Notes: generated from the sequence alone by a model not told the origin. A DNA stretch of 64,000 nt from Nibribacter koreensis (GCF_039541795.1 NZ_BAABGX010000002.1:186001-250000); one strand, 5' to 3'; shown: positions 33,236 through 41,595, numbered from the stretch's first letter. Program-made: numbers and translations.

Positions 33236-33772
33236 CTAGAAAATCTCGTGCAGTTCTCTTTTCAGGAATTGAAGGGCCTGGGCAGTGGGGTCTATGTCAT
33301 TGTGCAGGACGTTTTCCAAGATGCGCTTGGCCAGCTCGGTGCCGCGGCTGTTTTCTGGCAGGGTCTGGTAGTTCTGGTTTATCATGGTCACCACGTCTTC
33401 CTTGGCCTTCTTCACCTGTTGCCAGGCCGCCTCGCTCATGTACAGTTGCTGGGATAGGTTGTGGGTGTATTCAGCTCTAATTTCTTGAGATAACTGGGCC
33501 TGAAACTCAGGGGCTGTCATGCCAGAGGGGCTTACTCTGATGAGCAGGTTGCTGGGCGTGATGCGCTCTAGAAACAGAATCACGCGCTCATAGGCCTGCA
33601 GTCTGATGGGCAGAATGACATCACTGTTCTTCAGGCGAATCTCAAGAAGGCGTTTGCGGTAGTCGCGCTCCATGTAGCGCTGGGTGAGCAGGTACATGCC
33701 GCCGCCCACCAATAAGGCTGGAATGAGGCTTAGGGCAAGAAGCAACAGCAAGGTGGAGGTATCTAAGGTCAT
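33236..33772 (-). CDS. Membrane-anchored hypothetical protein
   Basis: A 178-residue protein with one N-terminal helix (LLLLLALSLIPALLVGGGMYLL region) followed by a charged, mostly helical cytoplasmic part (RYMERDYRKRLLEIRLKNSD, then LSQEIRAEYTHNLSQQLYMS). It resembles a conserved family of Bacteroidota single-helix proteins of unknown function. It is divergent from the IscA-type gene with about 155 bases between. I could not assign a role. Confidence 0.75.
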   Translation of the reverse strand: MTLDTSTLLLLLALSLIPALLVGGGMYLLTQRYMERDYRKRLLEIRLKNSDVILPIRLQAYERVILFLERITPSNLLIRVSPSGMTAPEFQAQLSQEIRAEYTHNLSQQLYMSEAAWQQVKKAKEDVVTMINQNYQTLPENSRGTELAKRILENVLHNDIDPTAQALQFLKRELHEIF

Positions 33773-33897
33773 AGGTTTGGCGAAGGTTTAGGTTGTAAAT
33801 ATCGTTAAAAAACGAAGAACGTTTTACTGAATCATTTTACCGGTTTTCAGGTTACTTATAGTATAGCGCTGATTTATAAAAACAGCCTAGTTTTTAG

Positions 33898-33905
33898 TAC
33901 CTTTG
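33898..33905 (+). promoter_or_regulatory. Candidate -7 element for the IscA-type gene
   Basis: TACCTTTG is an exact TAnnTTTG match, 22 bases before the ATG at 33927. The in-frame ATG at 33903 overlaps this promoter element, which supports the downstream start. Confidence 0.55.
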
Positions 33906-33926
33906 CCACGCATAAGCCAAATTACT

Positions 33927-34277
33927 ATGGAAAGCACAACTGTAAAAACAGCTCCAATTGCACTCACCGAACGCGCTCTGGCAGAGGTGAAAGTGATTTT
34001 GAAAGATAAGAACGTTCCGGCCGAATACGGCCTTCGGATTGGGGTACAAGGCGGCGGTTGCTCTGGCATGTCGTACTTGTTGGGTTTTGACAAGCCCAAA
34101 GACGCCGATGAGGTTTTCCAGCTGGACGGTGTTCAGTTGATTATGGACAAGAAGCACGCCATGTATGTGCTGGGCATGGAGGTGGACTTCCAAGATGGCT
34201 TGAACGCCCGCGGATTTGTCTTCAATAACCCCCAAGCCAAAAGCACCTGCGGTTGCGGAAGCTCTTTCTCTGCATAA
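33927..34277 (+). CDS. HesB/IscA-type iron-sulfur assembly protein
   Basis: A 116-residue A-type Fe-S carrier. The three conserved cysteines are present: Cys45 in GGGCSGMSY, and Cys108 and Cys110 in the C-terminal CGCGSSF. It should accept or deliver iron-sulfur clusters to target proteins in the cytoplasm. An in-frame ATG at 33903 would add eight residues, but the promoter-like TACCTTTG at 33898-33905 favours 33927. No isc or suf genes are adjacent. A strong terminator joined to palindrome copy 14 follows. Confidence 0.93.
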   Translation: MESTTVKTAPIALTERALAEVKVILKDKNVPAEYGLRIGVQGGGCSGMSYLLGFDKPKDADEVFQLDGVQLIMDKKHAMYVLGMEVDFQDGLNARGFVFNNPQAKSTCGCGSSFSA

Positions 34278-34297
34278 CATTCCTTTCTTTTATAGTC

Positions 34298-34332
34298 AAA
34301 AGGCCTGCTCTAAGAGCAGGCCTTTTGTTTTT
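34298..34332 (+). terminator. Terminator after the IscA-type gene
   Basis: AAAAGGCCTGCTC (34298-34310) pairs with GAGCAGGCCTTTT (34314-34326), with the T-run continued by the GTTTTT arm of palindrome copy 14. Confidence 0.9.
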
Positions 34333-34362
34333 GGGCTGATTTGGCAGAAACAGGCCAAAAAC
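34327..34362. repeat. Dispersed palindrome, copy 14
   Basis: GTTTTTGGGCTGATTTGGC, then AGAAACAGGCCAAAAAC. It starts one base after the terminator stem at 34298-34326, forming a joined double hairpin. Confidence 0.82.
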
Positions 34363-34402
34363 GATTTTGATTTTGTGTTCAACCTCACTAAAAGATTTGA
34401 GC

Positions 34403-34475
34403 GTAGGGGCAATCCCTTGTGGTTGCCCATTGCTGTTCCTCCTGCATTTGGGCAACCACAAGGGATTGCCCCTAC
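34403..34475. repeat. Perfect 27-bp inverted repeat
   Basis: GTAGGGGCAATCCCTTGTGG (34403-34422) and the seven following bases pair without mismatch with 34449-34475, around a 19-base loop. Neither arm ends in a T-run, so it does not look like a simple terminator. It may be a tiny mobile element remnant. Palindrome copy 15 starts seven bases later. Confidence 0.92.
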
Positions 34476-34481
34476 TTGGTC

Positions 34482-34517
34482 GTTTTTAGCCTATTTCCGG
34501 CAAAAGAGGCTAAAAAC
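34482..34517. repeat. Dispersed palindrome, copy 15, compensated variant
   Basis: GTTTTTAGCCTATTTCCGG, then AAAAGAGGCTAAAAAC. TAGCCT has changed together with AGGCTA so the stem is preserved, and GTC/GAC extends it by three bases. Confidence 0.85.
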
Positions 34518-34609
34518 GACAATCTTTACATCTTTACATCTACACATTTTCAAATCTGCACAATTTCAAATTTCCCAATAGCACATCAACACATTAAATT
34601 ATCAGCACA

Positions 34610-35482
34610 TTAATAAGTTTTTGTCATAGTGGCTGGCACAGCTAAAACAATGTCAGCTCTGGAAAGATGTTCTTTCTCAAGCTTATCTAACTGCCCTTGC
34701 GAAACAGTGGAAATGGTCACCACTTTTAACTCGGGCCGAAGTCTTTTCAAATACCAAAGAATGCCCTCATGGTGGTCTGAGTGGTAAGAGCCGTTGAGGT
34801 GGAGAAAGCGCTGGCCTTGCTTGAGGTTCTGGTGGATGGACTGGGCCATAGTCGCGTCTTTTAGGGCCTGGGCTTCAATAATCTGAGTAGCAGAAGCCGA
34901 GGTACCGTGCGCATCGCCAAACATACTGCGCATTTTCTTGTAGCCCGGCAGTTCCATGTCTACGGTGAGCGGTAATAGCGCCAGCCATTGCTTTTCTGTT
35001 TGGGGCTGAGCATCCAAGCCTTTCAATCCTTCTCTGGCTACCACTCGGGCTAACCGGCGTGGGGCGTTGGTGGCAATGACTTTGATTTGATGCTCTTTGG
35101 CGAAGGCAAGAATAGGTTTATAGTCGGTGGCGAAGTTGGGCCAGGCACGGCTTCTCTCCAGAAAGACAGGTTCCTCCAATTGACCAAGTAAGAAGGAATC
35201 CACCGCAGATTGCGTGTCGGTTTCCCACATTTCGGCGCCTATGACCAAGTTGCCTTTGTGAAGCAGGTGCAGGTCTTGGGCCAGTTCCAGTTGCAACCAA
35301 TGGGCAATGGGGTCATTGTGCTGTTCCCCGAAGAAGACCACGTCTGCCTTTGCTAGCTCCTTCAGCACTTTCTCATAGGGAACGGATTTACCCTTGCTGG
35401 TAAACAACCTATAGGCAGGCTTGTCTGTCTTAAAGGACATCAGGAACAATGGGGCTAGTAAAAGAGACAGCAGTTTTCTCAT
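34610..35482 (-). CDS. ChaN/Tiki-superfamily heme-binding-type lipoprotein
   Basis: A 290-residue exported protein. Signal sequence KLLSLLLAPLFLMSF is followed by the ChaN-like core with FFGEQHNDPIAHWLQ, IGAEMWETD, ATNAPRRLARVVARE and FLHLNGSYHSDHHEGIL. The GEQH and late HSDHH clusters are the metal or heme-binding histidines of this superfamily. ChaN-type proteins have been linked to iron and heme uptake. It is isolated between palindromes at 34482-34517 and 35541-35576. Confidence 0.88.
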   Translation of the reverse strand: MRKLLSLLLAPLFLMSFKTDKPAYRLFTSKGKSVPYEKVLKELAKADVVFFGEQHNDPIAHWLQLELAQDLHLLHKGNLVIGAEMWETDTQSAVDSFLLGQLEEPVFLERSRAWPNFATDYKPILAFAKEHQIKVIATNAPRRLARVVAREGLKGLDAQPQTEKQWLALLPLTVDMELPGYKKMRSMFGDAHGTSASATQIIEAQALKDATMAQSIHQNLKQGQRFLHLNGSYHSDHHEGILWYLKRLRPELKVVTISTVSQGQLDKLEKEHLSRADIVLAVPATMTKTY

Positions 35483-35540
35483 AGCTCAAAAAGGAAACCA
35501 GTAATTACTTTAAAGGCCGACAGAGGGATTTTACAGCATT

Positions 35541-35576
35541 GTTTTTAGCTTGATTTCTGGAAAACAAGCCAAAAAT
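35541..35576. repeat. Dispersed palindrome, copy 16
   Basis: GTTTTTAGCTTGATTTCTG, then GAAAACAAGCCAAAAAT. GCTTG/CAAGC is preserved by paired change relative to consensus. It lies between two minus-strand genes. Confidence 0.85.
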
Positions 35577-35606
35577 GAAATTGCATTTTCATAAACCAAT
35601 TAATTC

Positions 35607-36149
35607 TCATCCAGCCCAACTCGATTTTATTTCACCAACCCACTCGTTATTCTGTTTGATTAACTCTATGCCCAATCCTGTACCACACATAAAGTTAAAC
35701 CTACAGTCATTGTTAATCCAAGTTACACAGGACTGCTGAACTTTAAGTTTAGCAGAGTTATCATCAAAAGCCAGTATCTCAACCTCCAAAACTTTTATGG
35801 ACCTATCCTTTGAAATCAAGCCACACGCCTGCTTTTCTGTGATTACTTTAAAATTTAGGGAATCTATTTTAGGTAGAAGCTTTTCATCTATTCCATGCAA
35901 AATAACTAGAATCGAATCAGTTGACTTTACGTGTGCTTCTTCATTAACGTATTCTATTGAACTGGTTAATGATTCAATGGAAATTGATAATGTATCAGCA
36001 AAAGCTGTTCTCAACCCTTCTTCTAGTATATGCGAGGTGCTATTGGAAGGAATAGACTCTTTTTCTTTAACACAGGATTGACTAAAGAATAATATGCTTA
36101 CGTAAAAAGTACTTAAGATTACATGAGCTATACTTCTCGTCATCATCAC
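35607..36149 (-). CDS. Hypothetical lipoprotein
   Basis: A 180-residue protein with lipobox FFSQSC, then a region with Cys pairs near QSCVTWINNDCRFNFMCGTG that could form disulfides after export. It is clearly richer in A+T than neighbouring genes, which may indicate recent acquisition. No domain was recognised and there are no co-transcribed partners; the next gene upstream is 270 bases away past palindrome copy 16 on the other side. Confidence 0.7.
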   Translation of the reverse strand: MMMTRSIAHVILSTFYVSILFFSQSCVKEKESIPSNSTSHILEEGLRTAFADTLSISIESLTSSIEYVNEEAHVKSTDSILVILHGIDEKLLPKIDSLNFKVITEKQACGLISKDRSIKVLEVEILAFDDNSAKLKVQQSCVTWINNDCRFNFMCGTGLGIELIKQNNEWVGEIKSSWAG

Positions 36150-36195
36150 CTGAATCGCTTTAAAACCTTAAATACTATCAATTCCAGCTTTTCAA

Positions 36196-37506
36196 TCACC
36201 CCTTATAAAACAGCCACTTAGAGAGTTCGCGGTAATTCACTTTCTTGCCATACATCAAAATACCTACGCGGTAAATGCGGGCGGCTACCCAGGTAGTGCC
36301 AATAAACCCGAAGATGAGCAACAGCATGGACAAGGCCAGTTCCCAGCCCGGCACGCCAAACGGTAGGCGCAACATCATGACCACCGGTGAGGTGAAGGGA
36401 ATCATGGACATCCAGAAAGCCACAGCGCCATTCGGGTTTTTGATGATGATGGTCTGGGCCACTATAAAGGACAAGATGAGCGGAATGGTGATGGGGAGCA
36501 TGAACTGCTGACTGTCGGTTTCTGAGTCGACGGCCGCACCCACGGCCCCAAACAAGGCACCGTACAGCAAGTAGCCGCCCAAGAAGTAAAACAGGAAGCA
36601 CCCTACCAGCAAAGGCACATTGAGGTTGTCCAGAGCGCTCTTAATCTCAAATACTTCTTGTGCCTGGGTCGCCTCTTTCTCGGTGTCCATTTGTTGTATG
36701 GTCTGCCCAATGTTGGCCTGTGAGAAACGGTCCAACTCAAATTGAGAAGACACCACCGAGGTGATGGCAGTTGTCAGGATTATCCAGAGCAGGAACTGCG
36801 TGAGGCCCACGGCGGCTATGCCCATAATCTTGCCTGCCATCAATTGGAACGGCTTTACCGAAGACACCATCACTTCCAGTATGCGGCTGGTTTTCTCTTC
36901 TATGACACCGCGCATAATCTGGGCACCGTAGATGAAGATGAACAGGTAAACCAGGATTGCCCCAAAAATCCCTGCCCCCGAGGTCACACCCACGTTACTG
37001 CTTTTCTCGCCCTCGGCGCTTAGGTTAATGGTGCTGATGTTGACATCGGTCTTAATCTGGTCCAGTACCTTTTGGTCAATGCCCGACTTAGAGAACTTGA
37101 TGGCCTCTACCTCCTTTTGCACCTGACGCTCTAGCTTAGAAGCCAGAGAAATGCTGGCGCTTTTCTGCGAGAACAGCTGAATGCCCTGAGGTTTGTCTAA
37201 GTTCAGTTGTGGGATGTACAGCAAGGCCGCGTCCTCGGTTTTCAGGTACTCTTCCTTGGCTTTCTGCACCGGTCCGCCCACGGTGACAAACTTTATCTCT
37301 TCGGTAGACTTCAACTTACTGGCCAGAATGCCGCTCGCATCCAACACCTGAATCACCTTGGCGTCATCTGACATAGTGGCTAACCAGATGGGAATCACCA
37401 TGACCATGGCCATGAGCAAAGGCCCCAGAATAGTCATGACAATGAAGCTTTTCTTTCTTACCCGCACCAGGTACTCGCGCTGAAAAATCAACCAAATCTT
37501 ACCCAT
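36196..37506 (-). CDS. natB: ABC transporter permease, NatB type
   Basis: A 436-residue ABC-2 permease. Helix 1 is VMTILGPLLMAMVMVIPIWL, followed by a large extracytoplasmic domain, then a cluster of helices including IFGAILVYLFIFIYG and VIEEKTSRILEVMVSSVKPF, the conserved coupling segment of NatB/YhaP-type permeases. It pairs with the ATPase encoded immediately upstream (8-base overlap). The substrate is unknown; relatives export sodium, drugs or peptides. Confidence 0.9.
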   Translation of the reverse strand: MGKIWLIFQREYLVRVRKKSFIVMTILGPLLMAMVMVIPIWLATMSDDAKVIQVLDASGILASKLKSTEEIKFVTVGGPVQKAKEEYLKTEDAALLYIPQLNLDKPQGIQLFSQKSASISLASKLERQVQKEVEAIKFSKSGIDQKVLDQIKTDVNISTINLSAEGEKSSNVGVTSGAGIFGAILVYLFIFIYGAQIMRGVIEEKTSRILEVMVSSVKPFQLMAGKIMGIAAVGLTQFLLWIILTTAITSVVSSQFELDRFSQANIGQTIQQMDTEKEATQAQEVFEIKSALDNLNVPLLVGCFLFYFLGGYLLYGALFGAVGAAVDSETDSQQFMLPITIPLILSFIVAQTIIIKNPNGAVAFWMSMIPFTSPVVMMLRLPFGVPGWELALSMLLLIFGFIGTTWVAARIYRVGILMYGKKVNYRELSKWLFYKG

Positions 37507-38437
37507 GGTGTATCTCCTCTGTTACGGTTTTAATGAAAATATCATGAATGCTGGGCACCTTTTCCTGAAAACAATGCACCTCCACTCTGTCTAATAAATA
37601 GCGAAGCAAGTCATTGGGGCTGATGTTGGGCTCCAACTGTACCTCGGCCTTAAAATGATTGCCTTCCTGTTGTTGCTGAATGACTTTGAAATCTGGAGAG
37701 GTGATGAGCAGTTTGCCTTCGCCCTCTAGCGTGTACAGATGGTTTTTGTAATTGGCTTTGATGGATTTCAGGCTACCGTCCAGCACCTTCTCAGACTTAT
37801 GAATGAGCGCGATGTGGTCACACAACTGCTCCACCGATTCCATGCGATGCGTAGAGAAAATGATGGTACAGCCCTGCTCCTTCAGCTTCAGGATTTCATC
37901 CCGGATGATATTGGCATTCACCGGGTCGAAGCCCGAAAAGGGCTCGTCCAGAATCAACAGCTTGGGCTCATGCAGGACGGTGGCAATGAACTGTACCTTC
38001 TGTTGCATGCCCTTGGACAGGTCCTCTACATTTTTTGTGAGCCACTCACGCAGGTTCAGGCGGTCTGCCCAGATTTTGATTTTGGCGGTAGCATCAGATT
38101 TAGTCAGGCCACGAAGCCTGGCTAAGTAGATTAACTGCTCCCCTACTTTCATCTTCTTGTAAAGACCGCGCTCCTCAGGCAGATAGCCTACTTGTTGAAT
38201 ATGCTCAGGTCGTAGCGGCTCGCCGTCTAACAACACTTGGCCTTCGTCGGCGGCCGTAATCTGGGTGATGATTCTGATGAGCGACGTCTTGCCTGCCCCG
38301 TTAGGCCCCAACAGCCCAAAGATGCTCCCCGTGGGCACGTCAAAGGAAACGTTGTTGAGGGCTCTATGGGCTTCATACTGTTTGCTGACGCCTTTTATCT
38401 GTAGAATTGGTTGCAATGCAAAGTGGTTTAAATCCAA
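37499..38437 (-). CDS. natA: ABC transporter ATPase, NatA type
   Basis: A 312-residue ATPase with Walker A GPNGAGKTS (about residues 45-52), signature LSKGMQQKVQF, Walker B LLILDEPFSGFDP, and H-loop FSTHRMESV. A C-terminal DUF4162-like region follows (KSIKANYKNHLYTLEGEGKL), as in NatA-type exporters. In Bacteroidota this pair is regularly found downstream of grpE-dnaJ, as here. It overlaps the permease gene by eight bases, showing translational coupling. Confidence 0.92.
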   Translation of the reverse strand: MDLNHFALQPILQIKGVSKQYEAHRALNNVSFDVPTGSIFGLLGPNGAGKTSLIRIITQITAADEGQVLLDGEPLRPEHIQQVGYLPEERGLYKKMKVGEQLIYLARLRGLTKSDATAKIKIWADRLNLREWLTKNVEDLSKGMQQKVQFIATVLHEPKLLILDEPFSGFDPVNANIIRDEILKLKEQGCTIIFSTHRMESVEQLCDHIALIHKSEKVLDGSLKSIKANYKNHLYTLEGEGKLLITSPDFKVIQQQQEGNHFKAEVQLEPNISPNDLLRYLLDRVEVHCFQEKVPSIHDIFIKTVTEEIHHG

Positions 38438-38486
38438 TATGCTAAGCTACTGGAAACTGTTGCATGGTGCAAATGCCTACTCTTTC

Positions 38487-38522
38487 GTTTTTGGGTTGAT
38501 TTCCAGAAAACAGCCCGAAAAC
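38487..38522. repeat. Dispersed palindrome, copy 17, wobble-paired variant
   Basis: GTTTTTGGGTTGATTTCCA, then GAAAACAGCCCGAAAAC. Pairing is kept partly by G-T positions, which matter only if the RNA folds. On the minus strand it follows the dnaJ terminator at 38527-38556. Confidence 0.82.
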
Positions 38523-38526
38523 GACA

Positions 38527-38556
38527 ACGGCCGCTCTCCAAAAGGAAAGCGGCCGT
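38527..38556 (-). terminator. Terminator of the grpE-dnaJ unit
   Basis: ACGGCCGCT pairs with AGCGGCCGT; on the minus strand the stem is followed by TTGTCGTTTTC, where the T-run is supplied by palindrome copy 17. Confidence 0.82.
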
Positions 38557-38592
38557 CGCATAAATCTATCTTGACTCGCGACTCGCGACTAT

Positions 38593-39744
38593 TTATTGAA
38601 AGTACTCCTTCATTTTCTCAAAGAAGCCTTTCTCGTTCTTGCCTGGGTTTGGCGCGAAGTTAGGTGAGTCGCGGAGTTTCTCCAGAATCTGGCGCTCCTC
38701 TGCGTTCACGTTTTTAGGCGTCCAAACGTTGATATGAATCAATTGGTCACCTTTGCCATAGCCGTTCACCTCTGGAATACCCTTGCCGCGCAGCCTTAAG
38801 ATTTTGCCCGATTGGGTGCCTGGGTCAATCTTAATCTTCACCTTGCCTTCAATGGTAGGTACTTCCAGGCTGGTGCCCAAGGTAGCGTCCACAATGCTCA
38901 CGTACTGCTCAAACATGACGTTGTTGCCGTCACGGCGCAGGGTTGGATGCTCTTCTTCTTCAATCTGAATAAGCAAATCACCCGGGATACCGCCGCGCTC
39001 CGGCACGTTGCCTTTGCCGCTCATAGAAAGTTGCATGCCATCTGCCACACCAGCCGGCACATTGATAGAGATAACCTCCTCACGTAACTGACGACCTTCG
39101 CCATGGCACACATCACATTTCTGGCTCACCATCTTGCCCTCGCCGTGGCAGGTAGGACAGGTAGACGCAGACACCATCTGGCCCAGCATGGTGTTCACCA
39201 CGCGTTTCACCTGGCCCTGACCTTGGCAGGTACCACAAGTCTGTAAGGCGGTTCCATTTTTAGAACCGTTTCCGTCACACGTGTTACAGGCTTCGTAGCG
39301 TTTTACTTTGATTTTCTTCTCAACGCCTTTAGCTACTTCTTCCAGGTTCAGCTTAAGCTTGATGCGCAGGTTACTGCCTTTGCGCATTCTCTTGCCGCCG
39401 CGCTGGCCGCCACCGAAGAAGCTTTCAAAGCCGCCTCCACCGCCGCCACCGAAGATGTCGCCGAACTGGGAGAAGATGTCTTCCATGTTCATACCGCCGC
39501 CTCCTCCGAAGCCGCCGTTCATGCCTTGGTGCCCAAATTGGTCATAGCGCTGACGTTTCTGCTCATCGCTTAGAACCTCATAGGCTTCTGCGGCTTCTTT
39601 GAACTTGTCCTCAGCGGTAGGGTCATCTGGGTTTTTGTCAGGGTGAAACTTGATGGCAATCTTGCGGTATGCCTTCTTAATCTCATCCTGCGCGGCCCCC
39701 TTAGAGACACCTAGCACTTCATAATAATCTCTCTTAGTTGCCAT
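38593..39744 (-). CDS. dnaJ: Chaperone DnaJ
   Basis: A 383-residue DnaJ with J domain (KFHPDKNPDDP), Gly/Phe-rich region (GGFGGGGGMN), four CxxCxGxG zinc-finger repeats (CNTCDGNG, CGTCQGQG, CPTCHGEG, CDVCHGEG) and C-terminal substrate-binding domain. It stimulates DnaK ATPase and delivers unfolded proteins. It starts six bases downstream of the grpE stop, a classic co-transcribed pair. Confidence 0.98.
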   Translation of the reverse strand: MATKRDYYEVLGVSKGAAQDEIKKAYRKIAIKFHPDKNPDDPTAEDKFKEAAEAYEVLSDEQKRQRYDQFGHQGMNGGFGGGGGMNMEDIFSQFGDIFGGGGGGGFESFFGGGQRGGKRMRKGSNLRIKLKLNLEEVAKGVEKKIKVKRYEACNTCDGNGSKNGTALQTCGTCQGQGQVKRVVNTMLGQMVSASTCPTCHGEGKMVSQKCDVCHGEGRQLREEVISINVPAGVADGMQLSMSGKGNVPERGGIPGDLLIQIEEEEHPTLRRDGNNVMFEQYVSIVDATLGTSLEVPTIEGKVKIKIDPGTQSGKILRLRGKGIPEVNGYGKGDQLIHINVWTPKNVNAEERQILEKLRDSPNFAPNPGKNEKGFFEKMKEYFQ

Positions 39745-39750
39745 GGCTTC

Positions 39751-40323
39751 TTATGCTCCTATCACCACTTTCGCAAAGCGAACTACCTTCTCATTGAGGT
39801 AATAGCCTTTCTCCACCTGGTCAATAACTTTTCCTTTCATGTCTTCACTAGGCGCCGGAATCTGGGTGATGGCCTCATGTACCTCGGCGTCAAACGGCTG
39901 ACCAACGGCTTCCATCGCTTTCAATCCTTTCTGTTGCAACAGGTTCTGGAACTTGCTGAAAATTAGCTCCACGCCTTCTCGCACCGCGTTCACGTCCTGC
40001 GCGTCTTTCATGGCCGCCTGGGCACGTTCCAAATCATCCAGCACCGGAATCAAGGCCACCATCAATTCTTGGTTAGCAGTCTTGAATAGCTCCAACCGCT
40101 CCTTTGAGGTACGGCGTCTGAAGTTGTCAAATTCGGCGTGCAGGCGCAGGTACTTGTCGCGCAGTTCATCTGCCTCAGAAGCGCTTTTGTCTTCTGTCGC
40201 CGGTTCCTCTGTTTCACCAATCTGCTCTTCCTCGTGTTCAGGAGTGGGAGCTTCTAACCCTTCATGGTGTTCTGGTTGTATATTTTCTTCTTCTTGAGGA
40301 TGTTGTTCGGTTGCTTTACTCAT
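39751..40323 (-). CDS. grpE: Nucleotide exchange factor GrpE
   Basis: A 190-residue GrpE with an acidic, Glu-rich disordered N-terminus, a long helix (LRDKYLRLHAEFDNFRRRTS), and the C-terminal beta-domain (VEKGYYLNEKVVRFAKVVIG). It releases ADP from DnaK. First gene of the grpE-dnaJ unit. A GGCAAAG/CTTTGCC inverted repeat lies about 52 bases upstream and may be a control site. Confidence 0.97.
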   Translation of the reverse strand: MSKATEQHPQEEENIQPEHHEGLEAPTPEHEEEQIGETEEPATEDKSASEADELRDKYLRLHAEFDNFRRRTSKERLELFKTANQELMVALIPVLDDLERAQAAMKDAQDVNAVREGVELIFSKFQNLLQQKGLKAMEAVGQPFDAEVHEAITQIPAPSEDMKGKVIDQVEKGYYLNEKVVRFAKVVIGA

Positions 40324-40374
40324 ATCTATCCTGACAGATTATGTATTTCTATTCAAACATCAATTAGGTGCCAA

Positions 40375-40395
40375 GGCAAAGACAACTACTTTGCC
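40375..40395. promoter_or_regulatory. Inverted repeat upstream of grpE
   Basis: GGCAAAG (40375-40381) and CTTTGCC (40389-40395) form a perfect 7-bp inverted repeat with a 7-base spacer, about 52 bases upstream of the grpE start. It is not the CIRCE sequence. It may be an operator for the chaperone operon; evidence is the symmetry alone. Confidence 0.4.
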
Positions 40396-40503
40396 AAACC
40401 GCTTTTTATGTCATTCTGACACAATCTCCTTCATTAAGCCCTAAATTTTGGGCGAAGAGTTGGCAGAGCGATTATGGGTTTTCTATTGGCAGGCAAATAA
40501 AGT

Positions 40504-40551
40504 CTTGTCGTTTTTGGCCCGTTTTCTGGAAAACAGGCCAAAAACGACAAG
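40504..40551. repeat. Dispersed palindrome, copy 18, with extended stem
   Basis: Core GTTTTTGGCCCGTTTTC, then TG, then GAAAACAGGCCAAAAAC, with a private extension CTTGTC pairing with GACAAG. Total stem of about 23 bp. It lies 23 bases beyond the obgE stop. Confidence 0.92.
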
Positions 40552-40574
40552 AAGTTTAGGATTCAGATTTGGTC

Positions 40575-41570
40575 TTAGGCCTCTTGCAAGGCTTTCCAAA
40601 TCATGTCCTTCAACTGCATGATGTTCTTGTTGGTCATGCTGGAGATAAAGATGGCCGGAAGGTCTTTGGGCAGGGTGGCACGCATTTCGGCTTCCAGTTC
40701 CTCGTCCAATAAATCCGACTTGGTCACAGCCAAAAGCCGTTGCTTTTGCAAAAGCTCGGGGTTGAACGTGCGCAATTCATTCACCAACACTTCATACTCA
40801 GCGGCAATGTCTGGACTCTCTGCTGAAATCATAAAGAGCAGAATGGAGTTGCGCTCAATGTGTTTCAAGAACCGGATGCCTAGTCCTTTGCCTTCAGAGG
40901 CGCCTTCAATAATCCCCGGAATGTCTGCCATCACGAAGGACTTGTAGTCGCGGTAAGCAACTACGCCTAGGTTAGGCACCAAGGTGGTGAACGGGTAGTT
41001 GGCAATCTTCGGCGTAGCCGCAGATACCACCGATAGTAAGGTTGACTTACCGGCGTTCGGGAAACCTACCAGACCCACGTCTGCCAGTAACTTCAACTCC
41101 AGAATGGTCCATTCCTCTAAACCGGGCTCGCCGGGTTGGGCATGGCGCGGTGTCTGGTTGGTAGGCGATTTGAAGTGGGCGTTGCCTAGGCCTCCCCTTC
41201 CACCAGGTGTGATGATGATTTCCTGGTCGTGCTCCGTGATTTCGGCTTTAATTTCACCGGTCTCCGCGTCACGGGCTATGGTACCAATGGGCACTTCTAG
41301 AATGATGTCATCACCGTTGGCACCCGTTGAATGGCTAGACCCGCCTGAGCCGCCTGGCTGGGCAATTACGTGCTTCTGAAACTGCAAGTGCAACAAGGTC
41401 CAAAGCTGGGAATTGCCTTTGAGGATGATGTGACCGCCACGGCCACCGTCACCGCCGTCAGGTCCGCCTTTGGCGTTTTTCTTGTCCCTGTGCAAGTGGG
41501 CAGATCCTGCACCACCGTGCCCAGAACGGCAACATATTTTAACGTAGTCGATGAAATTGGATGACGACAT
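40575..41570 (-). CDS. obgE: GTPase Obg
   Basis: A 331-residue Obg protein with the glycine-rich N-terminal Obg fold (GRGGHIILKGNSQLWTLLHL, PGGSGGSS) and the GTPase domain: G1 GFPNAGKST, G3 DIPGIIEGA, G4 TKSD. It is an essential ribosome-associated GTPase. Gene order hpt-adk-obgE is common in this group. An AT-rich stretch follows on the upstream side before adk. Confidence 0.97.
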   Translation of the reverse strand: MSSSNFIDYVKICCRSGHGGAGSAHLHRDKKNAKGGPDGGDGGRGGHIILKGNSQLWTLLHLQFQKHVIAQPGGSGGSSHSTGANGDDIILEVPIGTIARDAETGEIKAEITEHDQEIIITPGGRGGLGNAHFKSPTNQTPRHAQPGEPGLEEWTILELKLLADVGLVGFPNAGKSTLLSVVSAATPKIANYPFTTLVPNLGVVAYRDYKSFVMADIPGIIEGASEGKGLGIRFLKHIERNSILLFMISAESPDIAAEYEVLVNELRTFNPELLQKQRLLAVTKSDLLDEELEAEMRATLPKDLPAIFISSMTNKNIMQLKDMIWKALQEA

Positions 41571-41576
41571 TTTTTT

Positions 41577-41595
41577 AATTAAAAATTAGAAATTA
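41577..41595. repeat. AT-rich repeat shared with 47264-47294
   Basis: AATTAAAAATTAGAAATTA here appears again in opposite orientation near 47264-47294. It is in the gap between obgE and adk. It may be a dispersed AT-rich element common in Bacteroidota or chance in AT-rich DNA. Confidence 0.5.

Noticed and set aside
33903..33926. Longer IscA-type protein from 33903
   Set aside because: The codon overlaps a good -7 promoter element, and the family normally starts near 33927.
36742..37023. Plus-strand His/Tyr-rich frame opposite the NatB gene
   Set aside because: Shadow frame of the permease; composition reflects antisense of hydrophobic codons.
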